Numbered from the stretch's first letter, positions 8,446 to 18,074 are shown. The stretch is DNA of 64,000 nt from Ruminococcus sp. (GCA_019420505.1 JAHZHC010000005.1:44777-108776), one strand, 5' to 3'. Made by a program: numbers and translations. Notes: generated from the letters alone by a model not told the origin.

Positions 8446-8892
8446 TTATTCTTCAACCACCTTAATTTTTATGGTGCAGGAAACTCCCTGTGACATTTTG
8501 ATAACCGCAGAGAAGTCACCATAGCTTTTAATTTCACTGCTGAGATTGATTTTCTTTTTGTCAACTGACTGCGAAAACTGAGCTTTTACAGCGTCTGCAA
8601 CAGTAGCTGAGGTAACAGCACCAAAAAGCTTTCCGCCTTGACCTGCTTTTGCCTTAATAACAATTTCCTTACCTTCAAGAGAAGAAGCAATTTTTTCATT
8701 TTCTGCTTTTTCCACGTCAAGCTTATGCTGTGCGGAAGCCTTTTTTCCGGCAAGGTCATTCAGGTTTTTAGCAGTTGCTTCGATCGCCAGTCCTTTAGCA
8801 AATAAAAAATTTCTTGCATAACCGTCAGCAACATTAAGTGTATCGCCTGCTTTTCCTGAACCTTTTACGTCTTTTAATAAAATTACTTTCAT
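8446..8892 (-). CDS. rplI: 50S ribosomal protein L9
   Basis: L9 is a large-subunit protein bridging the L1 stalk base and neighbouring ribosomes. The 148-residue product has the N-terminal rRNA-binding signature MKVILLKDVKGSGKAG, then NVADGYARNFLFAKG. A charged connecting helix and a C-terminal domain containing GQGGKLFGAVTS follow. The length is normal. AAGGAG precedes the start. It lies between gdpP and dnaB, an order shared with Bacillus. Confidence 0.97.
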   Translation of the reverse strand: MKVILLKDVKGSGKAGDTLNVADGYARNFLFAKGLAIEATAKNLNDLAGKKASAQHKLDVEKAENEKIASSLEGKEIVIKAKAGQGGKLFGAVTSATVADAVKAQFSQSVDKKKINLSSEIKSYGDFSAVIKMSQGVSCTIKIKVVEE

Positions 8893-8930
8893 ATTAATGC
8901 TCCTTTTTGTAATGGTATGAATATAAAAAC

Positions 8931-10901
8931 TTATGAATTATTTCTGATATAATCATCAATAGCACTGTGAAGCTGTAATTTAGCATCTTCAAGCGTTGTT
9001 TCAAGCTGTGTTGCCGCCATTGTAAGATGACCGCCTCCTCCAAGGCTTTCCATAACGATCTGTACGTTGAAAGCCCCAAGGCTTCTGGCAGAAATATTGA
9101 CCTTTCCATTCTCAGTATACATGACAAATGAAGCATTTACGCCCTTAATGCCTAAAAGTTCGTCTGCTGCCTGTGATGAAGCGATCCTGATATCAGCAAA
9201 TTCCTCCTGTGTAGAAGCAACGGCACATTTTCTGTATATTTCGGCAGATGTAATTAGATTGCTTTTTTGGTGATATGTTTCGATAGAATTTGCAAAAAGT
9301 TTTTTTACAGCTACTGTATCAGCACCCATTCTTCGAAGAAAAGCGGCTGCTTCAAATGTTCTTACTCCTGTTTTAAGGACAAAATTCTTTGTATCAAGCA
9401 TAATTCCTGAAAGCAGTGCCTCAGCAATAGGAGCAGATATTTTAATATTTGAACCAAAATACTCAATTAATTCAGCAACCATTTCACTGGCTGATGATGC
9501 AATCGGTTCATGATAAAACAAAACACAGTGGTCAATAGCTTTTACCATAAGTCTGTGGTGGTCTATTACTACAGTTTCGTGTGCTTTAGCAAGTATCTCC
9601 TTTGATTCCACAAGATCAGGGTTGTGAGTATCGACAACTATTACCAATGAATCGTCACTTACTTTAGAAAGTCCTTCTTCAGGTGATATGTAATAGTTGT
9701 TGATATCATTATCTTTTACATAATTGATAAGGCTTTTTGCTAATGTACTTTCAGTATCAACTATGACATAAGATTCTTTGCCCATTTTCCGTACTGCGCT
9801 GCACATTCCTGTTGCGGCTCCAATACTGTCCAGATCGCCGAATTTATGACCCATTATAAGAATTCGGTCATGAGAATTGAAAAGCTCAATTAAAGCGTTT
9901 GCAACCATACGGGTTTTAACCTTTGTATGCTTTTCCATACCGCTTGAAACTCCGCCGAAAAATTCAAAACCATTTTCAGTTTTTACCGCCGCCTGATCAC
10001 CGCCTCGGCCCAGACACATTTCAAGTGCTTGTTTTGCAAAAGCCTCGCTTTCTGCAAGATCCTTGCTGTTATAGCCTACTCCTATAGAAAGGGTAATATT
10101 ACGCCGTTCGCCTAAAGAAATTTTACGTGCTTCCTCGAGTATCTTGAATCTGTTTTCAATAATTCTTGACAAATTACGTTCTTCAAGAATAACACAGAAT
10201 TTATCATTACTCATTTTCTTGGATATTCCGTTTGTTCCGTCAACAAAATTTTCAATTAATCTTTCAATTTCCACCAAAGCGTGAGCCTTTTCGCTTTCAC
10301 GAAGATTTGATATAAGGTCCTCATAGTTATCAATTGTAATTAAAATTACAGATTTATGAGATTGCTTATGCTCAAATTCAAGCTCAACATAATCTGTTAC
10401 ATTGTCAAAATAAATCATTGAAAGAGTACCCGAAGCGTTATTATGTATAGCTCTTGCTTTATAAAAATGCCGGTCAAGGCATATAAGATCGCCGTCAGGG
10501 GTATATATTTTTTCCATGTCGATATTAACTAAATCGCAGATATTAAGACCATAGGCTTCTTCATCGGAATAAACCTGTACTCCGAAAAGCTTATTATACC
10601 AGACAATAGTATTATCTTCGTCTATAATTATTACAGGGGCAGGGAAGTTTAAAAGCGAATCTCTCTCAGTTCGGGAAATCATGGTGGACATTTTAGCTAT
10701 ATATTTTTTTGTCCTGTCCCGGAACAATATGGTTTCTGCAATTAAAAGCAGTGCAGCTCCTACAGATACAATAAGCAGAACCTTGCCCTTGCCTTCGGTT
10801 GAAGGCGTATCATAAACCATAAATGAAGATATTACGGCAGCAAGCATAATTACTGCCGTTGTAATTCTGATTACAAGCTGAAAATTGTTATAACCTTTCA
10901 T
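8931..10901 (-). CDS. gdpP: Membrane-bound c-di-AMP phosphodiesterase GdpP (DHH/DHHA1 family)
   Basis: GdpP hydrolyses cyclic di-AMP to pApA and so influences potassium, osmotic and wall homeostasis. The 656-residue protein shows two N-terminal membrane helices (about 10-30 and 40-60), a small PAS-like domain (about 84-170) and a degenerate GGDEF domain (about 175-310) with no GGDEF signature loop. The DHH catalytic domain has GHKFGDLDS (351-359, ligands D356 and D358), D424 and the DHH triplet at 447-449. DHHA1 ends with GGGGH near 620. The ribosome site is GAAAGGAA. It follows rnj after a terminator-like hairpin and precedes rplI. Confidence 0.95.
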   Translation of the reverse strand: MKGYNNFQLVIRITTAVIMLAAVISSFMVYDTPSTEGKGKVLLIVSVGAALLLIAETILFRDRTKKYIAKMSTMISRTERDSLLNFPAPVIIIDEDNTIVWYNKLFGVQVYSDEEAYGLNICDLVNIDMEKIYTPDGDLICLDRHFYKARAIHNNASGTLSMIYFDNVTDYVELEFEHKQSHKSVILITIDNYEDLISNLRESEKAHALVEIERLIENFVDGTNGISKKMSNDKFCVILEERNLSRIIENRFKILEEARKISLGERRNITLSIGVGYNSKDLAESEAFAKQALEMCLGRGGDQAAVKTENGFEFFGGVSSGMEKHTKVKTRMVANALIELFNSHDRILIMGHKFGDLDSIGAATGMCSAVRKMGKESYVIVDTESTLAKSLINYVKDNDINNYYISPEEGLSKVSDDSLVIVVDTHNPDLVESKEILAKAHETVVIDHHRLMVKAIDHCVLFYHEPIASSASEMVAELIEYFGSNIKISAPIAEALLSGIMLDTKNFVLKTGVRTFEAAAFLRRMGADTVAVKKLFANSIETYHQKSNLITSAEIYRKCAVASTQEEFADIRIASSQAADELLGIKGVNASFVMYTENGKVNISARSLGAFNVQIVMESLGGGGHLTMAATQLETTLEDAKLQLHSAIDDYIRNNS

Positions 10902-10930
10902 TTCTGTTCCTTTCCCTCAAACGGGCTTTG

Positions 10931-10961
10931 AAAAACAGCGTTTCTTGATGTTGCTGTTTTT
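10931..10961 (-). terminator. Hairpin between rnj and gdpP
   Basis: On the minus strand AAAAACAGC pairs with GCTGTTTTT (10953-10961 with 10931-10939) in the 78-base gap after rnj. It could attenuate read-through into gdpP. Confidence 0.6.
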
Positions 10962-10979
10962 TCAGCGCAAATTAAACAA

Positions 10980-12887
10980 CTATGACTGAATCTCCATGAT
11001 AATAGGAAGTATCATAGGGTTTCTTTTGGTTTTAAAATATATAAAATCCGACAAGCTGTCTTTCATTTTATTTTTTATTGTGTTCCATTCACGGATATCA
11101 TGGTCAAGACAGTTTTGCAACGCTTCAGTCAGAAGCCGTTTTGCTTCGATCATGAGTTCTTCGCTTTCTCTTACATATACAAATCCTCTTGAAACAATAT
11201 CCGGACCGGAAAGTATTTCTCCTGATATTCTGTTGATGGTTGCAACGGCAATTATAATTCCGTCCTGTGCAAGGTGCTTTCTGTCACGGAGGACTATTGC
11301 TCCGACATCACCGACGCCCAATCCGTCTACAAGAACTTTTCCGGCAGGAGCCTGACCGGTGATTTTCATATCAACTCCGTCAGTTTCAATGATATTACCT
11401 ATTTCACCAATAATGATATTATTCTCGTCAATTCCCACTGACATAGCTGTTGCGGCATGTTTTTTCAGGTGTTTATATTCACCGTGTACGGGAATAAAAA
11501 ATTTAGGCTTTGTAATTGAAAGAAGGAGCTTTTGTTCCTCCTGACAAGCGTGACCCGAAACATGAACCTCATACATTGCCTCATAAACTACTTCAGCACC
11601 AAGCTTCATGAGTTCGTTTATTACTCTTGTAACATATTTTTCATTGCCCGGAATTGGCGTAGCAGAAATAATAATAAAATCCTGAGGTGTTATCGAAACG
11701 TTTCTGTGTTCGCTCATCGCCATTCTTGTAAGAGCGGACATTGGCTCTCCCTGACTTCCTGTAGTTACAATGCACATTTTATCCTCAGGATAATGAGACA
11801 CCATATCAATATCTACAAGTATTCCATCAGGAATTTTAAGATATCCTAATTCAATGCCTTTTCCGATAACATTGACCATGCTTCGTCCGGAAACGGCGAC
11901 CTTTCTGCCATATTTTACAGCGTTATTTACAATCTGCTGAATTCTATGAACATTTGAGGCAAATGTAGCTATGATAACACGTTTGCCTTCAGCTTGCATA
12001 AACAGCTTTTCAAAGCTTTCTCCGACCTTTCGTTCGCTCATTGTAAAACCGGGACGCTCGGAATTGGTGGAATCTGACATAAGTGCTAATACACCTTTAT
12101 TTCCAAGCTCCGAAAATCTTGCGAGATCAATGATTCCGCCCTCAATAGGAGTATAGTCAACTTTGAAATCACCTGTATGGACAATTATTCCTGCAGGTGT
12201 ATGAACAGCGAGGCCTACAGCATCAGGAATTGAATGGTTAACCCTTAGAAATTCAACTGCCATGCAGCCGAGCTTGACAGTCTGACGTGGTGTCACTGTG
12301 TTCAGCTTGACATTGCCTAAAAGCCCGTGTTCCTTAAGCTTTCCTTCAAGAAGTCCCAAAGTAAGTCTTGTTCCGTAAACAGGTACGTTAAATTTTCTTA
12401 AAAAATATGGAAGTCCGCCGATATGATCCTCATGACCGTGTGTAATAACGACTCCTCTTAATTTATCAATATGCTGTTCAATATAAGTGAAATCAGGAAT
12501 AACTATATCAACTCCCAGCATTTCACTATCAGGAAAAGCAAGGCCGCAGTCAATAACAAACATATCGTTTGAGCATTCTATTACTGTAAAGTTTTTGCCG
12601 ATTTCATTTAAACCGCCGAGAGGGATAATTTTAACAGGTGTTTTTCTTGCTGTATTAGTGCGGTTTGGTTTTGAGGAAATCTTGTTTCGGTTTCCGGAAT
12701 TTATTTTATTGTTATCTGTTTTTTTATTAAGATTTTTATTTGGAAGACTTTTTATATCCGAAGTCTTACCTTTTTTGTCGTTTGGCAAATGCTCATTGTT
12801 TTTTACATTTGTTCTGCTGTTTCTTATAAACCTTTTTTTTGTGTTTTCTGTAACGTTGTTTTTAGTATTCATGCAATAATAATCCAA
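10980..12887 (-). CDS. rnj: Ribonuclease J
   Basis: RNase J is a metallo-beta-lactamase/beta-CASP nuclease acting in mRNA decay and rRNA maturation with 5'-exo and endo activity. The catalytic motif HGHEDH is at residues 150-155. Further motifs GDFKVDYTP, SDSTNSERPG and HVSGHAC follow in the expected order. The first 80 or so residues are an Asn/Lys/Thr-rich low-complexity extension absent from most Bacillus homologs. The TTG at 12887 is chosen because AAAGGG lies eight bases upstream; an ATG at 12872 has no good ribosome site. A strong promoter and a structured leader precede it. Confidence 0.95.
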   Translation of the reverse strand: MDYYCMNTKNNVTENTKKRFIRNSRTNVKNNEHLPNDKKGKTSDIKSLPNKNLNKKTDNNKINSGNRNKISSKPNRTNTARKTPVKIIPLGGLNEIGKNFTVIECSNDMFVIDCGLAFPDSEMLGVDIVIPDFTYIEQHIDKLRGVVITHGHEDHIGGLPYFLRKFNVPVYGTRLTLGLLEGKLKEHGLLGNVKLNTVTPRQTVKLGCMAVEFLRVNHSIPDAVGLAVHTPAGIIVHTGDFKVDYTPIEGGIIDLARFSELGNKGVLALMSDSTNSERPGFTMSERKVGESFEKLFMQAEGKRVIIATFASNVHRIQQIVNNAVKYGRKVAVSGRSMVNVIGKGIELGYLKIPDGILVDIDMVSHYPEDKMCIVTTGSQGEPMSALTRMAMSEHRNVSITPQDFIIISATPIPGNEKYVTRVINELMKLGAEVVYEAMYEVHVSGHACQEEQKLLLSITKPKFFIPVHGEYKHLKKHAATAMSVGIDENNIIIGEIGNIIETDGVDMKITGQAPAGKVLVDGLGVGDVGAIVLRDRKHLAQDGIIIAVATINRISGEILSGPDIVSRGFVYVRESEELMIEAKRLLTEALQNCLDHDIREWNTIKNKMKDSLSDFIYFKTKRNPMILPIIMEIQS

Positions 12888-13103
12888 CGCTTACCCTTTG
12901 ATTATGGCAACACAAACAAAAGGCAAGTCGTTGAAGAACTCCTTCCTTAACAGAGTAAAACTCTTAAATATTCGATTTTTTCCGTTTCTTAATAAAAGGG
13001 ATATTTGATTCTTTTTAATTATGAACCAAGAAAATTTTATTAGTTAGACGAATATCCCCGTTAAAGACTGTTTAAGAAAACAGCCGACACGAACAAAATA
13101 CCT
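12888..13103 (-). promoter_or_regulatory. Structured 5' leader of rnj with a possible upstream ORF
   Basis: Between the predicted transcription start and the rnj TTG lie about 215 untranslated bases. They contain a hairpin CTGTTT-TCTT-AAACAG (13068-13083) and a long-range stem pairing 13049-13058 with 12998-13007 (GGGATATT with AATATCCC at its core). A Shine-Dalgarno-like AAGGAAGGAG at 12939-12948 is followed 12 bases later by a TTG opening an 11-codon frame (12891-12926). That frame has its TAA two codons before the rnj start and in the same frame. Regulation is inferred only. Confidence 0.45.
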
Positions 13104-13109
13104 ATTAAT

Positions 13110-13138
13110 ATTCTACACTTATTTTCTTAAAATGTCAA
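13110..13138 (-). promoter_or_regulatory. Sigma-A promoter of the rnj cluster
   Basis: Minus strand TTGACA (13133-13138), a 17-base spacer, then TAGAAT (13110-13115). This near-consensus promoter lies just past the end of the nucleotidyltransferase gene. Confidence 0.85.
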
Positions 13139-13161
13139 GCGGTATTTTTTAGTTTTTACAT

Positions 13162-15471
13162 TTATTTGCTGTTGGCTTCATATTTTTTTAATTTTTCCTG
13201 TATTTCATCGCAGGCGGCGGAAGCTTCTTCTGACTTAAAGCTTTCTGCAAAAATCATAATACCGTTTCCGCTTTTTAAGGGCCGGATCAATGCACGTGTG
13301 TTGTCCTTGGAATAAAAAACACCTTCTTCGCCTGCTTTTTCAACTGAAAGCTCGTTGATCATATTGATTATATTTCCGTTATAGCTTACATAGCGTTGTA
13401 TTGATGAAAACTTTGGTATTTCGCTTATTGCTTTTAAAAAAGTAAGATTATTTTCTGACAGATATCCGCAAATTATACAAGCGAGGGCAAGTCCGTCACG
13501 AACAAACAGGTTATCTCTTCTTTGTGCTATTGCACGTGCTTCTTCATCTGTATTATTATCAGAAGAATTATAATATCTGAAAATCCGTCCATTTTCAGTT
13601 TCTGCAACGCTCTCGGCTCTCATCGGGAAAGAAAATGGCAATGAAACGGGGATTTTTTTATTGAACAGCGCCTTCATTGCTAATAAAATAAGCTTTTCAT
13701 GAAAAATATATCCTGTTTTTTCTGTATATGCCGAGCATGAATTACCATCAGCAGAAACATGAAATATAATTTTTTCTCCGTCGATATCATTTTTTGAATG
13801 AAATAAGTCATCCGCAAGGCAGGCGGTTTCTTTGGAAGAAGTCCTGATTTCAGCGTTAAGTCCGACGAAGCTTTCAGGAAGCATTGTTTCAAGAAAGATT
13901 TCATAAAGCGCTTTTGTTCCGTTAAATTCATATATTTTACCGAAAGAGTGACAATCCAAAGTTCTGAAAGAATTGTTATTATATGAATTTTCAATTTTTA
14001 TCTCAATATTACGTTTCAGAGGTAATCCGCCTTTATCGGTAATTTTGATTTTTTCCTCGTAATCTGCAGAAACAAAGCATCCTGCTGATGCGCAAAAGTG
14101 TGATGTTCCGTACATTATATGCTGGTTTGTGCAGATGCCAGCATTAAACACTTTTATGCCTGTTGAAACAAGACCGGAAATCAGGCTGTCGGACAATATT
14201 TTTGACGTCTCTTCATCAGAATATCCTATTAAAATTACATCATTTTTATTAAAAGCTGTACCTATTGCCATTCCCATTTTTGCAAAATCTGTCGGAGCGT
14301 TCAAAGAATTTCCGAAATTGAATTCACTTTCATCATCAATGTGCATAGATTTTCCTGATCCGATTATAATATGTCTGCTTATAATTGAGTTAGGGATCAC
14401 TTCTTTTCCTGCCCATATTTTAATATTATCTTCAATTCTTGAGCTTTCGCCGATTATGGCTTTTTCTCCTATGACTGAATATTCTCCGCAATGAACGGAT
14501 TTTTTTATCAGCGCATTGCTACAAACAACGGATTCGGTTAATTCGCATCGTGATGAAACTACGGCATTTTCTCCCACATAACTTCCACTCACTTTTACCC
14601 GTGCGCCTATTACTGCATTATCGTCAATTACAGAGCAAGGTTCAATGACGGTGCCTTTATCTATTGTAACATTAGAGCCGATATAAACAGGCGGAATAAT
14701 TGCTACGCCGTTAAAGTTTCCCGATGTATCTGAATAGATTTTATTTTCATTATATTTGGAATCCACTTTAATACCCGTGTTTTCCGTAAGCATATCTCTT
14801 TGGGCTTTGATAAATCCGGACGCATTGGTTATTTTGGAAAAATATCCTTTCTCACTATATAACATCAGTTTATCGTTTCCGATCATATCAGGAACTACAT
14901 TTCTTAAAAAATCGTTTCCATTACTGAACTGATATAAACTGAATGCGTCTTTGGATAAAACATATACACCTGCAAAAGCATTTACAGCGTTCAGATTATC
15001 TTTTGAAGGATTTTGAGACATAGAAGTAATTATTCCGCTGCTGTCACAAGAAAAGCAAGTATATTCTGACAGGTCAGGCAATTGTTTTGTTACAACGGTA
15101 CAAACGGCTTTATTTATTGTATGAAAGGACTGTATTCTTTTTAAATCAAAATTGAATATACAGTTTGCTTCAATTACCAGCATATCATCATCAGTGAATG
15201 CCTGAGCCAATGCACCTGACGTTCCCAATTCTTCTGTTGATATGAAATTGATCTGAATACCCTCGTATTCTCCGCTTTCATATTCAGACATGATCATTCC
15301 TTCTAAGTATCCCAAAGCAAATGTGACCTTATTAAACCCGGCTTTTTTTAATTGGTTAAGGGTATAATTCAACACGGTATTGCCTGTAATTCTTAAAAGT
15401 CCTGCCGGACGGCATGCTGTTAACGGCATAAGTCTTTCCCCTCGTCCTCCGCATAATACTACTGCTTGCAT
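13162..15471 (-). CDS. Nucleotidyltransferase/phosphomannomutase-like fusion with degenerate active sites
   Basis: The order is an N-terminal sugar-nucleotide pyrophosphorylase fold (about 1-235), left-handed beta-helix hexapeptide repeats (about 255-375) and a phosphomannomutase-like region (about 395-760). The architecture resembles the ManC/GlmU-ManB fusions of many bacteria. Key motifs are altered. The entry loop reads GGRGERLMPLTACRPAG, lacking the Lys of the usual RPKP. The usual GD metal site is IEANCIFNFDL. The phosphoserine loop is VSADY instead of TASHNP, and the DGDxDR metal loop is ADGNSCS. It may be a regulatory pseudoenzyme. The ATG at 15471 has GAAAGG nine bases upstream, better than the ATG three codons earlier. 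Confidence 0.8.
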   Translation of the reverse strand: MQAVVLCGGRGERLMPLTACRPAGLLRITGNTVLNYTLNQLKKAGFNKVTFALGYLEGMIMSEYESGEYEGIQINFISTEELGTSGALAQAFTDDDMLVIEANCIFNFDLKRIQSFHTINKAVCTVVTKQLPDLSEYTCFSCDSSGIITSMSQNPSKDNLNAVNAFAGVYVLSKDAFSLYQFSNGNDFLRNVVPDMIGNDKLMLYSEKGYFSKITNASGFIKAQRDMLTENTGIKVDSKYNENKIYSDTSGNFNGVAIIPPVYIGSNVTIDKGTVIEPCSVIDDNAVIGARVKVSGSYVGENAVVSSRCELTESVVCSNALIKKSVHCGEYSVIGEKAIIGESSRIEDNIKIWAGKEVIPNSIISRHIIIGSGKSMHIDDESEFNFGNSLNAPTDFAKMGMAIGTAFNKNDVILIGYSDEETSKILSDSLISGLVSTGIKVFNAGICTNQHIMYGTSHFCASAGCFVSADYEEKIKITDKGGLPLKRNIEIKIENSYNNNSFRTLDCHSFGKIYEFNGTKALYEIFLETMLPESFVGLNAEIRTSSKETACLADDLFHSKNDIDGEKIIFHVSADGNSCSAYTEKTGYIFHEKLILLAMKALFNKKIPVSLPFSFPMRAESVAETENGRIFRYYNSSDNNTDEEARAIAQRRDNLFVRDGLALACIICGYLSENNLTFLKAISEIPKFSSIQRYVSYNGNIINMINELSVEKAGEEGVFYSKDNTRALIRPLKSGNGIMIFAESFKSEEASAACDEIQEKLKKYEANSK

Positions 15472-15553
15472 AAATCTCATCCTTTCAATAATATGTTTTG
15501 CTTTTAAGTTATTATTGGTTTAATAAGGAAGGTTATTCAGCAGTTGTAATTAT

Positions 15554-15583
15554 TATATAAAATATTGATTAACATAGGTGCAA
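15554..15583 (-). promoter_or_regulatory. Possible promoter of the nucleotidyltransferase-like gene
   Basis: Minus strand TTGCAC (15578-15583), an 18-base spacer, then TATATA (15554-15559), about 85 bases before the start. The hexamers are only fair and the region is A/T-rich. Confidence 0.35.
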
Positions 15584-15600
15584 AAAAATTGAAAAAGGAC

Positions 15601-15629
15601 TTTTCAAGAAGATGAGAATATGTTATAAT
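15601..15629 (+). promoter_or_regulatory. Extended -10 promoter of pcrA
   Basis: TTTTCA (15601-15606), a 17-base spacer ending in TGT, then TATAAT (15624-15629). The TGn extension can compensate for the poor -35. Confidence 0.65.
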
Positions 15630-15707
15630 TATTTAAGGATTTTATCGGTTTATGCCGTTTATTATTAAAAATAAATTTTTATTATCTGCATTTTGTGAGG
15701 AGTATTT

Positions 15708-18074
15708 ATGATTAAAGACTATAATTTATTGAAAAATAAGGCTCTTGAAAAGTATTTTTCAAGAATGAACAGCGAGCAGCTCAAAGCTGTTTTCAAGATA
15801 AAAGGACCTATGCTTATTCTTGCCGGTGCGGGAAGCGGAAAAACTACTGTTCTTGTAAACAGAATTGCCAACATGATTTTTTTTGGTGACGCTTATAATA
15901 ATATCGAAGGTTATGGAAATTATTCTGATGAAGATTTAAATTTTTTGATGGATTTTGCAGAAGGAAAGACAGATGACGCTTCAAGACTTGCTGATATTGT
16001 TTCATATGACTGCATTAAGCCATGGAGTATTCTTGCAATTACTTTTACCAATAAAGCTGCCAACGAACTGAAAGAGCGTATTGCTAACATGCTTGGAGAG
16101 AGCGGAAGCGGTATTACTGCGGCGACTTTTCATTCTGTCTGTGTCAGAATTTTAAGACGGGAGTGCGATAAAATCGGTTTTTCGTCATCATTCACTATTT
16201 ATGATACCGATGACGCTCAGCGAGTAATAAAAAGCGTTCTTTCATCTCTTGATATTTCAGACAAAATGTTTCCTCCAAAATCTATTCTGGCTGAGATTTC
16301 AAGACAAAAAAATATGATGGTAAGCCCTGACGAATACGAATCTCAATCTCAGAACGATTACAGAGCTTTGCAAATAGCAAAGGTTTATAAATATTATCAG
16401 CAGAGGCTGAAAGCAGCTAATGCTATGGATTTTGATGATATTTTATGTCATACGGTTTCTCTATTTGAAGAGAATCCGGATGTTTTGGATCATTATCAGA
16501 ACTTATATAAATACATAATGGTTGATGAATATCAGGATACAAACAAGGTGCAATTCAGGCTGGTATCATTGCTGTCAGGAAAATTTAACAATATATGCGT
16601 TGTGGGTGATGATGATCAGAGTATTTATAAGTTCAGAGGCGCAACAATTGAAAATATCTTATCGTTTGAGCACCAGTTTGAATGTGATGCTGAAACTGAT
16701 GTTATAAGACTGGAACAAAATTATCGCTCAACACAGAATATACTTACTTGTGCAAATGAGCTTATTAAAAATAATAACGGACGAAAAGGCAAAAATCTCT
16801 GGACTGACTGCGGTGATGGAGAAAAGGTTACTGTATATAAATTTGTTTCCGAAAGAAGCGAGGCAAAATTTATTTCTGATACTGTATTGGATGATGTAAA
16901 AAACGGAGGAAGCTTCGGCGGGCATGCTGTGCTTTACCGCATGAATGCACAGTCAAACGCTATTGAGCAGGCATTTATAAGAAGCGGAGTACCTTACAGA
17001 ATTTTCGGCGGACTGAAATTCTATGATAGAAAAGAAATAAAAGATATTATTGCATATTTGTCTGTTATCAACAATCATTCGGATATGCTGAGACTAAGAA
17101 GAATTATAAATGAACCAAAACGTGGAATTGGTGACGCAACGGTATCTGCTCTTGAACAGATAACTTCAGATTTAGGCGAAAGTCCGTTGGAGATCATGCT
17201 TAAATCATCTGAAATGGTACCGCTTGCAAAAAAATCCAAGGTTCTTACGGATATAGCAAAAGTATTTTATAAGCTTACGGAAATGTCTGAACAGCTTTCT
17301 TTAGGAGAACTGCTTGATGAACTGCTTGATCTGAGCGATTATGGTAAATTTCTCAAAAGTCAGGGCGATGAGGGTATTACAAGACTTGAAAACATTAACG
17401 AGCTTAAATCTACTATGGCAAACTATGAAGAGAATGCAGAGGAGCCATCGTTATCAGGATTTCTGGAGGAAATATCATTGTATACAGACATTGACAACTT
17501 TGATGACAACGGAGATTATGTTGCCATGATGACTATGCATTCAGCAAAGGGACTGGAATTTCCCACAGTTTTTGTTGTTGGAATGGAGGAAAATATTTTC
17601 CCGTCTGCAAGGAGCATGGAATCAGAAGCCGATATTGAAGAGGAACGCCGTCTTGCATACGTTGCAATTACACGTGCAAAAGAAAAGCTTTATCTTACAC
17701 ATTCGGCTGAGCGAATGCTATATGGACGAACAGACCGAAACCGGATCTCAAGGTTCGTTAAGGAGCTGCCGAAAGAAAACGTTGATAAGATGGAAGAGGA
17801 CGGTCTTTCATCATCTCTTTCAGGCGGTAATTCAGAAATTCAGGTTTCACACAGCATGAGCCTTCAAAAACAGCTTGCCCAAAAACGACATGAGAAAGAT
17901 AATCAGCAGCTTCAGGATTTTAAAGCAGGTGACAGGGTAAAGCATAATATTTTCGGAGAGGGCATGGTTTTGAGTGCTGTACCGATGGCAAATGATACGC
18001 TTTTGGAGATTGCTTTTGAAACAAGGGGTACTAAGAAGATAATGGCGAACTTTGCAAGAATAAAGAAATTATAA
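15708..18074 (+). CDS. pcrA: ATP-dependent DNA helicase PcrA/UvrD
   Basis: Superfamily 1A 3'-5' helicase acting in nucleotide excision repair, rolling-circle replication and removal of RecA. Of 788 residues, Walker A is AGAGSGKTT (39-47), motif II is VDEYQDTN, and motif VI lies around LAYVAITRAKE. The C-terminal FKAGDRVKHNIFGEGMV segment is the Tudor-like tail that binds RNA polymerase in PcrA. An acidic insertion of about 40 residues (60-100) lies between motif I and the ILAITFTNKAANE motif Ia and is absent from Bacillus PcrA. GTGAGGAG precedes the ATG. It is divergent from the nucleotidyltransferase gene. Confidence 0.95.
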   Translation: MIKDYNLLKNKALEKYFSRMNSEQLKAVFKIKGPMLILAGAGSGKTTVLVNRIANMIFFGDAYNNIEGYGNYSDEDLNFLMDFAEGKTDDASRLADIVSYDCIKPWSILAITFTNKAANELKERIANMLGESGSGITAATFHSVCVRILRRECDKIGFSSSFTIYDTDDAQRVIKSVLSSLDISDKMFPPKSILAEISRQKNMMVSPDEYESQSQNDYRALQIAKVYKYYQQRLKAANAMDFDDILCHTVSLFEENPDVLDHYQNLYKYIMVDEYQDTNKVQFRLVSLLSGKFNNICVVGDDDQSIYKFRGATIENILSFEHQFECDAETDVIRLEQNYRSTQNILTCANELIKNNNGRKGKNLWTDCGDGEKVTVYKFVSERSEAKFISDTVLDDVKNGGSFGGHAVLYRMNAQSNAIEQAFIRSGVPYRIFGGLKFYDRKEIKDIIAYLSVINNHSDMLRLRRIINEPKRGIGDATVSALEQITSDLGESPLEIMLKSSEMVPLAKKSKVLTDIAKVFYKLTEMSEQLSLGELLDELLDLSDYGKFLKSQGDEGITRLENINELKSTMANYEENAEEPSLSGFLEEISLYTDIDNFDDNGDYVAMMTMHSAKGLEFPTVFVVGMEENIFPSARSMESEADIEEERRLAYVAITRAKEKLYLTHSAERMLYGRTDRNRISRFVKELPKENVDKMEEDGLSSSLSGGNSEIQVSHSMSLQKQLAQKRHEKDNQQLQDFKAGDRVKHNIFGEGMVLSAVPMANDTLLEIAFETRGTKKIMANFARIKKL

